The notes below the pieces were generated by a model. The model searched no databases, was not told the DNA's origin, and worked only from the letters and a program-made list of their open reading frames with translations. From Bernardetia sp. (GTDB lineage: Bacteria; Bacteroidota; Bacteroidia; Cytophagales; Bernardetiaceae), in contig NZ_JAHDIG010000003.1 of assembly GCF_020630935.1 (NCBI RefSeq), positions 75,634 to 139,633 on the forward strand: a stretch of 64,000 nt of DNA. The letters run 5' to 3'. The position numbers were made by a program, and so were the translations under genes. Of this stretch, positions 37,389-46,777 are shown in pieces. How positions within the stretch are numbered: the first letter of the stretch is position 1; every line of letters starts with the position of its first letter.

Positions 37389-38477
37389 ATGACTGATAAT
37401 TCAAATTCTTCTAAAGGTTCTAATTCTTTAAAACTTACCGTCTCATCACATCACTTTTTAAAAGTACTTCTAAGTGTTATTCTGATAACAATAGTTTTGT
37501 ATTTTGCATCTTCTGTTTTGTTGCCTCTTTTCCTAGCTATCATTTTGGCTACAGTTTTAGACAAGCCTAATGAGTTTTTTATGAAAAAGTGGAAGTTTCC
37601 CAAATGGCTGGCTATTCTTTGTTCTATGCTTTTGTTGCTTTCTATCTGTTTGTCTATTGGTGGGCTTGTAGTAGAAAGAGTAGAAAATATTTCAGAAGAC
37701 TGGGATAAAATTCAGCAAAAATCTACGGAAAAAATAGAAAAGATAGAAAACTGGTCAAAGCAAAATTTGGGTTTCAATCCTGTTAGAATGGCTTCAAATT
37801 CAGAATCGTTGAAAGAGCAAATAAAGAGCTATCTAAAAAAAATGGCAGTTTCTTTAGCTACATTATCTTCACAATCTTTTATCATTCTTATTTATATCGT
37901 TTTGATGCTGGCACAGAAGAAAATGCTACACAATTTTTTCTATAAAATTGCTGAAAAAGATACTGGTGTTATGAGGAAAATTATAAAAGAATCTGGAAAA
38001 ACAGTAAGTCATTATCTACTAGGAAAAGGAAAGGTTATGATTTTACTTTTTATAATGTATTATCTTGGTTTTTTGATTGGAAGCGTACCGTATGCTCTTT
38101 TTCTAGCTTTGTTTGCAGCCTTTTTTTCTATTATTCCTTATGTGGGAAATCTTGTTGGAGGTGGAGCTGCTATTATCTTGGCTTCACTTTATTCAGGTTT
38201 TACAGCAGGAATTATTGTGTTTTCCGTTGTGGCAATAGCTCAAGTCTTTGAAAGTTACGTTCTAACTCCTTGGATTATTGGAGATGAAATAGAACTCAAC
38301 CCTTTTATGACTATTTTTAGTGTAGTTGTTTTTTCAGCCCTTTGGGGAATTGTAGGAGCTATTATTGCATTGCCTGTGGCTGGTGTTTTGAGAGTTATCT
38401 TTTCGCATACAAATGGCTTAGAACCTTATGGTTATTTGATGGAAAAACATAAGGAAAAAGAAATTGAGAGTTATTAA
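37389..38477 (+). CDS. AI-2E family transporter
   Basis: This 362-residue permease of the PerM/AI-2E family has about seven helices. An N-terminal pair includes FASSVLLPLFLAIILATVLDKPNEFFMKKW. A periplasmic coiled-coil region (about 100-150) follows. The conserved core is YVGNLVGGGAAIILASLYSGF, VFESYVLTPWIIGDEIELNPFMTIFSVVVFSALWGIVGAIIALPVAGVLRVIF. Members export autoinducer-2 in some bacteria and Na+/H+ or other solutes in others. Its TAA overlaps the first base of a 110 bp repeat. Confidence 0.92.
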   Translation: MTDNSNSSKGSNSLKLTVSSHHFLKVLLSVILITIVLYFASSVLLPLFLAIILATVLDKPNEFFMKKWKFPKWLAILCSMLLLLSICLSIGGLVVERVENISEDWDKIQQKSTEKIEKIENWSKQNLGFNPVRMASNSESLKEQIKSYLKKMAVSLATLSSQSFIILIYIVLMLAQKKMLHNFFYKIAEKDTGVMRKIIKESGKTVSHYLLGKGKVMILLFIMYYLGFLIGSVPYALFLALFAAFFSIIPYVGNLVGGGAAIILASLYSGFTAGIIVFSVVAIAQVFESYVLTPWIIGDEIELNPFMTIFSVVVFSALWGIVGAIIALPVAGVLRVIFSHTNGLEPYGYLMEKHKEKEIESY

Positions 38478-38586
38478 CTGGAAATGAACAGATAGTTGCT
38501 GTTCTGTGTGTCACAGAACAGGGGAAAATACCGTTAGTTGGTATTTTAACATAGCGACACCAACAACTTTTTATCTCGTGTCCAGT
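38477..38586 (-). repeat. ACTGGACA-family repeat, copy 1
   Basis: A 110 bp element runs in reverse orientation to the copy at 48194-48308. Ends are ACTGGA...TGTCCAGT. It contains a perfect 10 bp hairpin CTGTTCTGTG/CACAGAACAG with loop TGT or ACA, and GTTGGT/ACCAAC arms, both matched in the other copy. It lies between the AI-2E gene, whose stop it touches, and the DUF4112 gene. No coding capacity. Confidence 0.8.
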
Positions 38587-38666
38587 ACTCTAATTAGAAG
38601 TAGAAAACAAATTGTTGTTTTGTTCGTATTATCAAATCAGCATCTATACCACTATTTCACCAAACT

Positions 38667-39167
38667 ATGAAACTAGAAACAAAAAAAGAACTTCCCAAAG
38701 AACTACAATGGATAGACAAAACCTCAACCGTTTTAGATGATGTTTTTAAAATTCCAGCGACAAATGTTCGTTTTGGTCTTGACCCACTTATCGGACTTCT
38801 TCCAATGGCAGGCGACTTTGTAAGTTTTGCTATTTCTGCTTCAATGGTAGTGGCGATTGTGAGACACGGCGTAAGTTTGTCTGTATTGATGAAAATTTTA
38901 GGAAATATAACCTTTGATTATCTTATCGGACTTTTTCCCTTCTTAGGCGATTTTCTTGATGTGGCGTATAAAGCTAACCGAAAAAATGTAGATATTTTGA
39001 AAGATTATTATACTTCTGGAAATCACAAGGAATCTAGCAAGTATGTAGTTTGGTTTGTAGCGATAGGCTTCCTTGTTTTGCTTGCAGGCTTTGTAGCAGG
39101 CACTATTTATCTAACTTGGTTGGCATTGAGTAGCTTTTTTGGAGGAATACAAACAACAAACCCATAA
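38667..39167 (+). CDS. DUF4112 domain protein
   Basis: The 166 residues match the DUF4112 pattern: LQWIDKTSTVLDDVFKIPATNVRFGLDPLIGLLPMAGDFVSFAISASMVVAIVRHG, then ITFDYLIGLFPFLGDFLDVAYKANRKNVDIL and a C-terminal transmembrane helix. The family has two membrane-associated G-LLP-x-GD/G-FP-x-GD repeats and no known function. It is convergent with the class IV aminotransferase gene, 25 bp apart. Confidence 0.92.
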   Translation: MKLETKKELPKELQWIDKTSTVLDDVFKIPATNVRFGLDPLIGLLPMAGDFVSFAISASMVVAIVRHGVSLSVLMKILGNITFDYLIGLFPFLGDFLDVAYKANRKNVDILKDYYTSGNHKESSKYVVWFVAIGFLVLLAGFVAGTIYLTWLALSSFFGGIQTTNP

Positions 39168-39192
39168 AATCTATATTATTTGTTTTCTGTTT

Positions 39193-40056
39193 TTATCTAA
39201 ATATTTGATTAACCTTCTCAACAAAAATCTTCATTCTTTCCAACTGCTCATTTTTCAAAACTTTAATGAGCTGTACAGACTGAACAGCATTTGTGGTAAA
39301 AATAATTTCTGAGCTTTCAAGTTGTTGTTTTGTAATAGGTTTTTCCTCAACTCGTATATCAAAATTTTCTTGGTGGTCTAACAAATAATTTCGCAACGTT
39401 CCCATAACACCACCTTCCGAAGCTGGAGGAGTGATAAAATGTAACTGATTTTTATTTGATTTGTCTAAAATAAAAACATTGGCTGCTCCTGCCTCTGCAA
39501 TTCTGCCTTTATCATTCAATAAAAAAACTTCATCAGCTTGATGTTCTTTTCTGTATTTTCCAGCCAAAATATAAGATAATGCACTAGCTTTTTTGAAAGA
39601 CGAAAAACGAGAAGGAAAAAGAGGTAAGTCATCAAAAAAGACATATTTTTTATTGATAGGAAGAGATAAGTTTGTTGTCAGCTTTGGGATTTCTGTCAAG
39701 ACAATAACAAATTCTGATTTTGTATTTGTAGGTGTATAAAGTCCTCCCTCACTTCTAAAAACGGTTAGCCGAGTTTTAAAATCAGTTTCTGTATCTTTAT
39801 TTTTTGAAGCAATGGCTGTTTTCAGAATTTCATTTTTTAGAACATCACTTTCTATTTTATCATACCCAAATGCTTGCATTCCCTTTGAAAGCCTGTTGAA
39901 ATGATAATTCCACAAAGGAATATGATAGTTTTCTGAATTTTTCTTGATTACTCGTATCGTTTCAAAGAACGCATCAGAATATGAGAAAGCTCTGTTTTGA
40001 GCAGAAAAAAGAAGTGTGTTTTTATCTGTATAAACTTTTCCGTTGTGGTTGAGCAT
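39193..40056 (-). CDS. Class IV aminotransferase (PabC/branched-chain type)
   Basis: This 287-residue PLP enzyme of fold type IV starts MLNHNGKVYTDKNTLLFSAQNRAFSYSDAFFETIRV. The catalytic Lys lies in SSFKKASALSYILAGKY. The distal EVFLLNDKGRIAEAGAANVFIL and PPASEGGVMGTLRNYLL motifs are intact. Family members include 4-amino-4-deoxychorismate lyase (folate), D-amino-acid aminotransferase and BCAT. The size and spacing resemble Bacteroidota PabC-like proteins, but the exact substrate cannot be fixed. The phosphatase gene lies 6 bp upstream and the two may be cotranscribed. Confidence 0.88.
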   Translation of the reverse strand: MLNHNGKVYTDKNTLLFSAQNRAFSYSDAFFETIRVIKKNSENYHIPLWNYHFNRLSKGMQAFGYDKIESDVLKNEILKTAIASKNKDTETDFKTRLTVFRSEGGLYTPTNTKSEFVIVLTEIPKLTTNLSLPINKKYVFFDDLPLFPSRFSSFKKASALSYILAGKYRKEHQADEVFLLNDKGRIAEAGAANVFILDKSNKNQLHFITPPASEGGVMGTLRNYLLDHQENFDIRVEEKPITKQQLESSEIIFTTNAVQSVQLIKVLKNEQLERMKIFVEKVNQIFR

Positions 40057-40062
40057 AATTTT

Positions 40063-42330
40063 TTAGACAATTTTTATTCCCATTACAGCAACATCATCCA
40101 CTTGCTCATATTTGCCTCTCCAATCTTCAAAATGATTTTCTAACATCTGTTTTTGTTCTGAAACAGGCTTGGAAGCTAATATTTGTAGTAGATTTCTAAA
40201 GTTTTTTGTCATTAGCTTTTTACCTTTTTTTCCTCCAAACTGGTCTTGGTAACCATCACTAGAAAGATAAAATTGTGTTGGAATCGTATTTTTATTTTCG
40301 TTTAGGAGTGGAATTGTATGGTTTTGAAAAACAGGACTTGAAGTTGAGGCTGCCTCTTCTTTCTTGACATAAATCGTTCCTCCAACCGATTTTTTAGTTG
40401 CCTTAATGGTTTTGAGCTTCTCATTTTGAAAATAGTACAAAGGATTCATTGCTCCTGCATAATCTACAGAAACGAACTTGTTATTTTCTTTTCTAAAAGC
40501 CAGTACCACAGCATCCATTCCATCTTGGTCTTTCGTATCGTCTTGATGAAGAAGGTTATTGATTTGAATATGAAGATTAGCCAAAATTTGAGAGGGAGAA
40601 GTAATATTCTGATTCGTGATTTTGTGTAGAGATTCTATACCCAACATTGACATAAATGCTCCCGAAACGCCATGTCCTGTGCAGTCTGCCACACAAACAA
40701 TCGTAGTATTTTCTATTTCTTTTACAAAATAAAAATCACCACTCACAATATCTTTTGGTTTGTACAAGACAAAAAAGTCATCTCCTAAAGATTGTTGCAT
40801 TTCTTTTCGTGTGGGCAGAATAGCATCTTGAATGCGCTTGGCATATTTTATACTAGAGGTAATGTTGTGGTTTTGCTCATTGACAATGTCTAACGTGCTT
40901 TGTATTTCCTCATTGAGCTTGTTGGCGTATTCTGTTTTGATTTCTATTTCTTCTTTTTGTTGTTCTACTTCTTTATTTTTTTGAAGAAGTAAAATATTGG
41001 CTTTATTTTTTGCCATACGCTGACGATTAAGAACTATTGCCAAACCAAAAAATATGAAAATTATAAAAATAGCTCCCCCAATAAGGCTTTTTTGTGTGCC
41101 TAATTCTTGCTCTTGTAATTTATTTTGAGCTAACAGAAGTTGGTTTTCTTTGTCTTTTTTATCGGTTTCGTATTTAGTATTGATTTCTGTGATTTGTTTT
41201 TCTTTTTGCTCTGTAAAAATGCTATCGTTGTATTGATGTGACTTTCTCAATGCTTCAAAAGCATTTTGATAATCTTTCTTCTTTTCATAAATATCTGTAA
41301 GCGTATTATAAACCTGTAATAGAATCTGATTTGAATTAACTTCTTGTGCTATCTTGACAGCTTTCTTTACATAAAAAATAGCCAATGTATTATTTCCTAG
41401 TTTTGAATACATCATCCCCATCTGTCTATAATCATCAGCCAAAACATATTTGTAATCTAACTCTTCGTCGATTTTGGCAGCTTTTTTAAATTCTTCTAAA
41501 GCTCGCTTGTATTTTCCTTGTGAGTCGTAGAGTTGAGCCATTCCAAAATAAACGCCAGCCTCTCCTTCTTTATCCCCAATTTCTTGCTTTATTTCTAATA
41601 CTTCTTTGAAAATTTGAATAGACTTGCTATAATTTCCTAATTGTTGGTGGATAATGGCAATGTTGCCCATTGAGTTTGAAATGGCACGCTTGTTTCCTGC
41701 TTTTTTCTTATAAACTAAAGATTTTTCATAATATTCTAAGGCTTTGAGAGGTTGTTCCTTTGTTGTAAAGACATTTCCTATGCTATTGAGAATATTTCCT
41801 TGTAACTTATCATCTTCTAGTTTTTCTGCTATTTCTAGTCCTTTCAGTAAGTAGTTTATTGCCTGATCGTATTTGCCTTTATATTTGTAGATTACACCTA
41901 TTTTTTCCAAAACAACGCCTCTTTGAATAGTTTGGTTATTTGTCTTTTTTACTAATCGATAGGCTTCTTCGAAATAAGTAAGGGCAGAATCATATTTTCC
42001 ACGTATTTCATACGAACTCCCTAAACTGCTCAGAGCAAGAATTTTAGCTGTATTATTTTTTTGTTGTTCTGCTAAATCTAATGCCTTATGAGCGTATTCT
42101 TTAGCTTTTATTGGGTCAGAATGAAGATACTCATTGGAAAGCTCAGAAAGTAATGCAATCGGAACAATATTGCTTCTGCTTCTATTTTGAGAATAGTTTT
42201 TTATCTCGTGCAGCAAGCTATCTATTTTATTTTGACAGAAAGCATTATCAACACCAAATCCAACTAAGTATAATTGTAGCAGGATTAGAAAATAAATTCC
42301 TTTTTTTAGATTTGGAGGAAGGAAAAACAC
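40063..42330 (-). CDS. TPR sensor with SpoIIE-type protein phosphatase
   Basis: The protein has 755 residues: a signal/anchor segment at the start, about nine tetratricopeptide repeats (60-380, for example ALEYYEKSLVYKKKAGNKRAISNSMGNIAIIHQQLGNYSKSIQIFKE), one transmembrane helix (about 418-436), a coiled coil (440-480) and a SpoIIE/PP2C-like domain (490-755). Metal ligands are apparent in ILVCVADCTGHGVSGAFMSMLG-like sequence and in DDVAVMGIK. Such proteins dephosphorylate anti-anti-sigma factors in response to signals read by the periplasmic TPR part. No STAS or anti-sigma gene is adjacent. It is divergent from the 42411 gene. Confidence 0.9.
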   Translation of the reverse strand: MFFLPPNLKKGIYFLILLQLYLVGFGVDNAFCQNKIDSLLHEIKNYSQNRSRSNIVPIALLSELSNEYLHSDPIKAKEYAHKALDLAEQQKNNTAKILALSSLGSSYEIRGKYDSALTYFEEAYRLVKKTNNQTIQRGVVLEKIGVIYKYKGKYDQAINYLLKGLEIAEKLEDDKLQGNILNSIGNVFTTKEQPLKALEYYEKSLVYKKKAGNKRAISNSMGNIAIIHQQLGNYSKSIQIFKEVLEIKQEIGDKEGEAGVYFGMAQLYDSQGKYKRALEEFKKAAKIDEELDYKYVLADDYRQMGMMYSKLGNNTLAIFYVKKAVKIAQEVNSNQILLQVYNTLTDIYEKKKDYQNAFEALRKSHQYNDSIFTEQKEKQITEINTKYETDKKDKENQLLLAQNKLQEQELGTQKSLIGGAIFIIFIFFGLAIVLNRQRMAKNKANILLLQKNKEVEQQKEEIEIKTEYANKLNEEIQSTLDIVNEQNHNITSSIKYAKRIQDAILPTRKEMQQSLGDDFFVLYKPKDIVSGDFYFVKEIENTTIVCVADCTGHGVSGAFMSMLGIESLHKITNQNITSPSQILANLHIQINNLLHQDDTKDQDGMDAVVLAFRKENNKFVSVDYAGAMNPLYYFQNEKLKTIKATKKSVGGTIYVKKEEAASTSSPVFQNHTIPLLNENKNTIPTQFYLSSDGYQDQFGGKKGKKLMTKNFRNLLQILASKPVSEQKQMLENHFEDWRGKYEQVDDVAVMGIKIV

Positions 42331-42410
42331 TGTGTTTTTTGAATTTTAAGCAGCTAGAATAGTTTTTTTAAACAAAATACGACAAAGTAGATAAACTAAC
42401 AAAATGCTAG

Positions 42411-43154
42411 ATGGCTTTTCTTTCCTTAAAAGAGATTATTTCGTACTTTAAAAATAGAGAGCTAATTAAATTTATATCCAAACAGCCAAAAATGAGCATC
42501 AAAAAAATATTGTTACAATTAGAAATTTTACTACTTTGTCTTTTGCCTTGGACTGCATATATCCTAATGCTTTGGAATTATAGAGAATTTTCTGGTTCAA
42601 TTATTCTGATAGGTTGGCTTTTTCTACTGGTTTATCAGATTATGAGTTCAGCTTTACTGCTAAATGCGAAATCAAACAATACCAAACATCAAATCATTCA
42701 GCAACTTCTAATAGGTTCTGTTTTTCTGCTTATTGCGCTGCATCAAGCCTTTACAGAAGGGTCTTTTACTCAATTTGTTTTAGAAAAAATAGTAATTGAT
42801 GCTATTTGTCTGATGTTAGCTATTTTTATATTGATGCTTTTTTCTTTCGACGAACTGGGAATCACACCTCTAATTTTGGGTGGATTTCTCTACTGGGGCT
42901 GCTATCCGTTCGTAACAACCTACTTAGGAATCTTGGATGCTAAATCTACTACTTGGCTAACTTATTCTCAATTAGGAATCGCATTTTTAGTCAATCTTTA
43001 TTCACAATTTAGAGTTTTGTATCGTGTCAATAAAGGAGAAATTGTATTGAATGATATTTTCGAACAAAAATACGGAGTAGCTCTAATTTTAGGACAAATA
43101 TTTTTATGGTTCACTACGCCGTTTGCTATTTTGTATTTGAAAAGCCTACTCTAA
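42411..43154 (+). CDS. Membrane protein of unknown function
   Basis: The 247 residues have about seven hydrophobic helices (from residue 35 on) and short loops. The first 30 residues are basic and amphipathic. No motif of a known transporter or enzyme is seen. Met28 (MSIKKILLQLEI) is an alternative start that would place a basic cap directly before the first helix. It is divergent from the TPR-phosphatase gene, 80 bp apart, and could share regulation with it. Confidence 0.6.
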   Translation: MAFLSLKEIISYFKNRELIKFISKQPKMSIKKILLQLEILLLCLLPWTAYILMLWNYREFSGSIILIGWLFLLVYQIMSSALLLNAKSNNTKHQIIQQLLIGSVFLLIALHQAFTEGSFTQFVLEKIVIDAICLMLAIFILMLFSFDELGITPLILGGFLYWGCYPFVTTYLGILDAKSTTWLTYSQLGIAFLVNLYSQFRVLYRVNKGEIVLNDIFEQKYGVALILGQIFLWFTTPFAILYLKSLL

Positions 43155-43329
43155 TATAAGTAAGAAGTTAAAGCACGTTAAACCTTAGTTTTTTTTGTAA
43201 ACTAAATGAGGGATTGCAAACTTATTATTCGTCAAGTAATTTGAAAATACGACCTTTGCATATCAAACTTCCAACACAATATTATAACTTATTCACTAAA
43301 TCAATTTCTTTTATCAACTTAACTATTTT

Positions 43330-45735
43330 ATGAAACGAAGTTACACGCATTTTTTATGCGTTTTTTCCATTCTACTTTTTATTTCTACTTTCTACTCCTT
43401 TTCAGCCTTTGCTCAAGAAAATCGCTATACCCTTAGTGGAAAAATTAGAGATGCTGCTAGTGGAGAAGAACTTATTGGCGCAACCGTTTTGGTAGAAAAA
43501 ATGCCAGGTACTGGCGCAGTTGCTAACGAGTATGGATTTTATTCCCTTACGCTTTCAGAGGGTAAATACAGAATTTTGGTCTCTTATATCGGATTTGAAA
43601 ATCAAATTTTTGAAATTGATTTGACAAAAGATATAACGCTCAATGTAGAAATGAGTGAGGCGAGTGAGTTAAAAGAGGTTGTCGTTACAGCCGAACGAGA
43701 TGCAGATGCCAACATAACCGAAGTACAGATGAGTACACAAGTATTAGAGGTAGAACAAGTTAAAAAGTTACCTGCTCTTTTAGGAGAAGTTGATGTATTG
43801 CGTACACTTACTTTGCTTCCAGGGGTACAGAGCGCTGGCGAAGGAACAGGAGGACTCTTTGTGCGTGGTGGTGCAAACGACCAAAATCTAATTCTTTTAG
43901 ATGATGCCCCAGTTTATAATGCTTCTCACCTTTTGGGCTTTTTTTCAGTATTTAATCCAGATGCTATCAAAGATGTAAAGCTCTACAAAGGAGGAATTCC
44001 TGCTCAATATGGAGGACGTTTGTCGTCTATTATCGATATTCGAATGAAAAATGGAAACAATAAAAGGTTTATTGCTTCGGGTGGTGTAGGAACAGTTTCT
44101 AGTCGTTTGACTGTAGAAGCTCCTATCAATGATAAAAGTTCGTTCATTTTATCTGGACGCAGAACGTATGCAGACCAGTTTTTGAGGTTTGCTAGAGATA
44201 CAGCTCTCAGACAAAATCAACTTTATTTTTATGATTTTAATGCAAAAGCGAACTACGAAATTTCAGATAAAGACCGTATTTATTTATCGGGTTATTTTGG
44301 TAGAGATGTTTTTAAATTTGGAGAAGGGTTTGGCTTGAATTGGGGCAATTCAACGGCTACGCTGCGTTGGAATCATATTTTCAATCAGAAATTGTTTTTA
44401 AATACAACAGCTATTTATAGCCAATTTAACTATGGATTTGATATAGATGATGGTGCACAAAACTTTACATGGAGGTCTGGTATCACAGATTATTCTATCA
44501 AATTAGATTTTGATTATTTCCTAAATCCTAATAACCTTATTACGTTCGGAACGGAAAATATTTATCATCATTTCAACCCAACTGAAATTAAGCCTCAAAA
44601 TGACGAGTCTATCTTCAATTCTTTTGAACTTAGTGATAAATTTGCCATTGAAAATGCTTTTTATGTGGCAAATGAACAGAAAATAGCGCAGAAACTTACC
44701 CTTCAATACGGTTTGCGTTTTTCTATGTTCCAAAATGTAGGAAAAACAGAGGAATATGAATATGCAGAAGGACAGCCACGAACAGATGCAAACATTACAG
44801 ATACGCTTCGTTATGATAGTTTTGAATCATACAGTTTTTATGCAGGTTTTGAGCCTCGTTTGGCTATTAATTATCTTATCGATAAAAAATCGTCTGTAAA
44901 GGCATCCTACAATCGTACTCGCCAGTATTTACAAACGGTTTCCCCAAATACGGCAGCCCTTCCTTTCGACCGTTGGATTCCTACCAATAAATACATTGAA
45001 CCACAGCTTTCCGACCAAGTTGCTTTAGGCTATTTTCGTAATTTTGATGATAATAAGTGGGAAGCATCCATAGAAGGATACTACAAATCTATGCAAAATC
45101 AAATTGATGTTAGAGATGGAGAGGACTTACTCTTGAATGACAACATTGAGGAGGCTTTGGCAGCAGGAGATGCGTGGTCGTATGGATTAGAGTTTTATGT
45201 AAAGAAAAACTATGGACAGACAACAGGTTGGATAAGCTATACACTTTCCACTACACAGCGTCAAATAGATGAAATTAATTTAGGAAATGCGTATAGTCCT
45301 CGTTACGACCGTCCTCATAATTTAGCGATTGTTTTGGCGCATCAGTTTTCTCCTAGAGTTACACTAGCAGGTAATTTTATTTATACTTCGGGTGTGGCTG
45401 TTACGTTTCCTGTCGGAAGATATAAAGTAGGAAATCAGATTGTAGATTATTATGAAGATGGAGCAAGAAATGTAGATAGGTTGCCAGACTATCACAGAGC
45501 CGATATTTCGCTCACTATTGATGGCAAACACAGGAGAAACTGGAAAGGAAGTTGGAATTTTTCTATTTATAATTTCTATAATCGCAAAAATGCTTTTTCT
45601 ATTTATTTCAGAGAAAAACAAGATGAAAACGAAGAAGGAACAGGAGAATATGAAGCTGTCAAGACAACACTTTTTGGAATCATTCCTTCTATTACCTACA
45701 ACTTTACCTTCTCATTTGACAAAAAGAAAAAATAA
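43330..45735 (+). CDS. TonB-dependent receptor with carboxypeptidase-like leader domain
   Basis: This 801-residue outer-membrane transporter has a signal peptide ending AFAQ. An N-terminal carboxypeptidase-regulatory-like beta-sandwich (YTLSGKIRDAASGEELIGATVLVEK...) covers about 35-115. The plug (LKEVVVTAERDADA, LPGVQSAGEGTGGLFVRGGANDQNLILLDDAPVYNASHLLGFFSVFNPDAIKDVKLYKGGIPAQYGGRLSSIIDIR) covers about 118-230, followed by a 22-strand barrel. It takes up large substrates with TonB energy. The DUF4249 lipoprotein downstream is the standard partner in this receptor class. A GAGA-loop hairpin lies between the two genes. Confidence 0.94.
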   Translation: MKRSYTHFLCVFSILLFISTFYSFSAFAQENRYTLSGKIRDAASGEELIGATVLVEKMPGTGAVANEYGFYSLTLSEGKYRILVSYIGFENQIFEIDLTKDITLNVEMSEASELKEVVVTAERDADANITEVQMSTQVLEVEQVKKLPALLGEVDVLRTLTLLPGVQSAGEGTGGLFVRGGANDQNLILLDDAPVYNASHLLGFFSVFNPDAIKDVKLYKGGIPAQYGGRLSSIIDIRMKNGNNKRFIASGGVGTVSSRLTVEAPINDKSSFILSGRRTYADQFLRFARDTALRQNQLYFYDFNAKANYEISDKDRIYLSGYFGRDVFKFGEGFGLNWGNSTATLRWNHIFNQKLFLNTTAIYSQFNYGFDIDDGAQNFTWRSGITDYSIKLDFDYFLNPNNLITFGTENIYHHFNPTEIKPQNDESIFNSFELSDKFAIENAFYVANEQKIAQKLTLQYGLRFSMFQNVGKTEEYEYAEGQPRTDANITDTLRYDSFESYSFYAGFEPRLAINYLIDKKSSVKASYNRTRQYLQTVSPNTAALPFDRWIPTNKYIEPQLSDQVALGYFRNFDDNKWEASIEGYYKSMQNQIDVRDGEDLLLNDNIEEALAAGDAWSYGLEFYVKKNYGQTTGWISYTLSTTQRQIDEINLGNAYSPRYDRPHNLAIVLAHQFSPRVTLAGNFIYTSGVAVTFPVGRYKVGNQIVDYYEDGARNVDRLPDYHRADISLTIDGKHRRNWKGSWNFSIYNFYNRKNAFSIYFREKQDENEEGTGEYEAVKTTLFGIIPSITYNFTFSFDKKKK

Positions 45736-45748
45736 TTTGCAGCTATAA

Positions 45749-45772
45749 ATTGTCGGTGGAGACACCGACAAT
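45749..45772. repeat. 24 bp hairpin repeat with GAGA loop, copy 2
   Basis: ATTGTCGGTG (45749-45758) pairs with CACCGACAAT (45763-45772) around GAGA, followed by GGCTAT. Relative to copy 1 (276-299), base pairs 1 and 6 have changed on both arms so pairing is kept. It also lies between two same-strand genes. Confidence 0.8.
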
Positions 45773-45827
45773 GGCTATAAAAAATCATTGCTTGTATATT
45801 TAACAACAATACAATTCAATAAAAACT

Positions 45828-46610
45828 ATGAACCGAATTTATGAGCTCAGCGTAGCTAAAAATATATCATTTTTAAACAAAGCATATATTTTGCTTTTTA
45901 TCATTATCGCTTTTTCTTCGTGTGAAGAAGTTATTGATTTAGAACTTCGTGGGAAAGATGACCCAGCCTTGATTGTAGAGGCTGAAGTGGTAGATGTAGA
46001 AGGATATTCTTTTGTTCGCTTAGGGGAAAGCTTGGACTTTTACGACCCTTCAGAAGAACCCAAAGTTTCTGGTGCAATAGTTTCTGTTACCGACCAAAAT
46101 GGAAATAAAATGGATTTTTTGGAAAGTAGTGAAGAAGCAGGACTATATTTGCCTCAAGATTCTAATTACAAAGGTGTTGTGGGAAATACTTACAATTTAC
46201 GTATTGAATATAAAAATGAAGCATTTACGTCTGAAAGTACAATTTTTCCAACTACTGATATAGATTCTGTTCAAATTCGTTTTGTGCCAGAGTCTCGCTT
46301 TCAAGATGAAGGGTATTATTTGTTTTTTTATGCGAAAGAACCACAAGAAACAAGAGACTATTATTTTTGGAGAAATTATGTCAATGATACATTAATTTAT
46401 GACAATGCAGGTGACTTACTATATTCTGCAGATGATGCTGTTGGTGAAAATATAGATGGTTTGCAGCTTCCTTATGCGTATGAGTTGGGCGATACAGTTC
46501 GTTTGGAACAATACTCTATTACCAAAGAGGCGTATGATTATTATGATGATTTGGTAGATGTGGTTTTCAATGACGGTGGACTTTTTAGCCCTCCTCCTGT
46601 CAATTACTAA
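45828..46610 (+). CDS. DUF4249 lipoprotein with frameshifted C-terminus
   Basis: The 260 residues have a lipoprotein signal (AYILLFIIIAFSSC) and the DUF4249 pattern VIDLELRGKDDPALIVEAEV...GATVSVTD-like, DSVQIRF, DTVRLEQYSITKEAYDYYDDL and FSPPP. The frame ends VNY-stop. The next frame (+1), from 46609 to 46692, continues exactly as family members do with NIKGENVLGLF...SVTVVVEDEE. A 1-base insertion or 2-base deletion near 46602-46608 therefore cut off the last 27 residues. The protein lies with the TonB receptor and probably helps it at the surface. Confidence 0.85.
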   Translation: MNRIYELSVAKNISFLNKAYILLFIIIAFSSCEEVIDLELRGKDDPALIVEAEVVDVEGYSFVRLGESLDFYDPSEEPKVSGAIVSVTDQNGNKMDFLESSEEAGLYLPQDSNYKGVVGNTYNLRIEYKNEAFTSESTIFPTTDIDSVQIRFVPESRFQDEGYYLFFYAKEPQETRDYYFWRNYVNDTLIYDNAGDLLYSADDAVGENIDGLQLPYAYELGDTVRLEQYSITKEAYDYYDDLVDVVFNDGGLFSPPPVNY

Positions 46611-46692
46611 CATAAAAGGTGAAAATGTACTTGGACTTTTTATGACTTCCTCTATGGTTTCGGTTACAGTGGTTGTTGAAGATGAAGAGTAA
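46609..46692 (+). pseudogene. Out-of-frame C-terminal tail of the DUF4249 gene
   Basis: Twenty-seven codons without their own start encode NIKGENVLGLF and a final beta strand, and end in TAA at 46690-46692. This is the missing end of the preceding gene. It is either a real frameshift or a sequencing error. Confidence 0.75.
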
Positions 46693-46777
46693 AGTTTTAT
46701 GAAAGAATTACGAATTTTTTGACTTAAAAGACAATAATAACTCAAGAGATGCTGTTTCACCTTGATAACTGATTAAA

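Noticed and set aside
43170-43210. TTAGTTT/AAACTAA hairpin after the 42411 gene
   Set aside because: Short stem in a very AT-rich region; could arise by chance.
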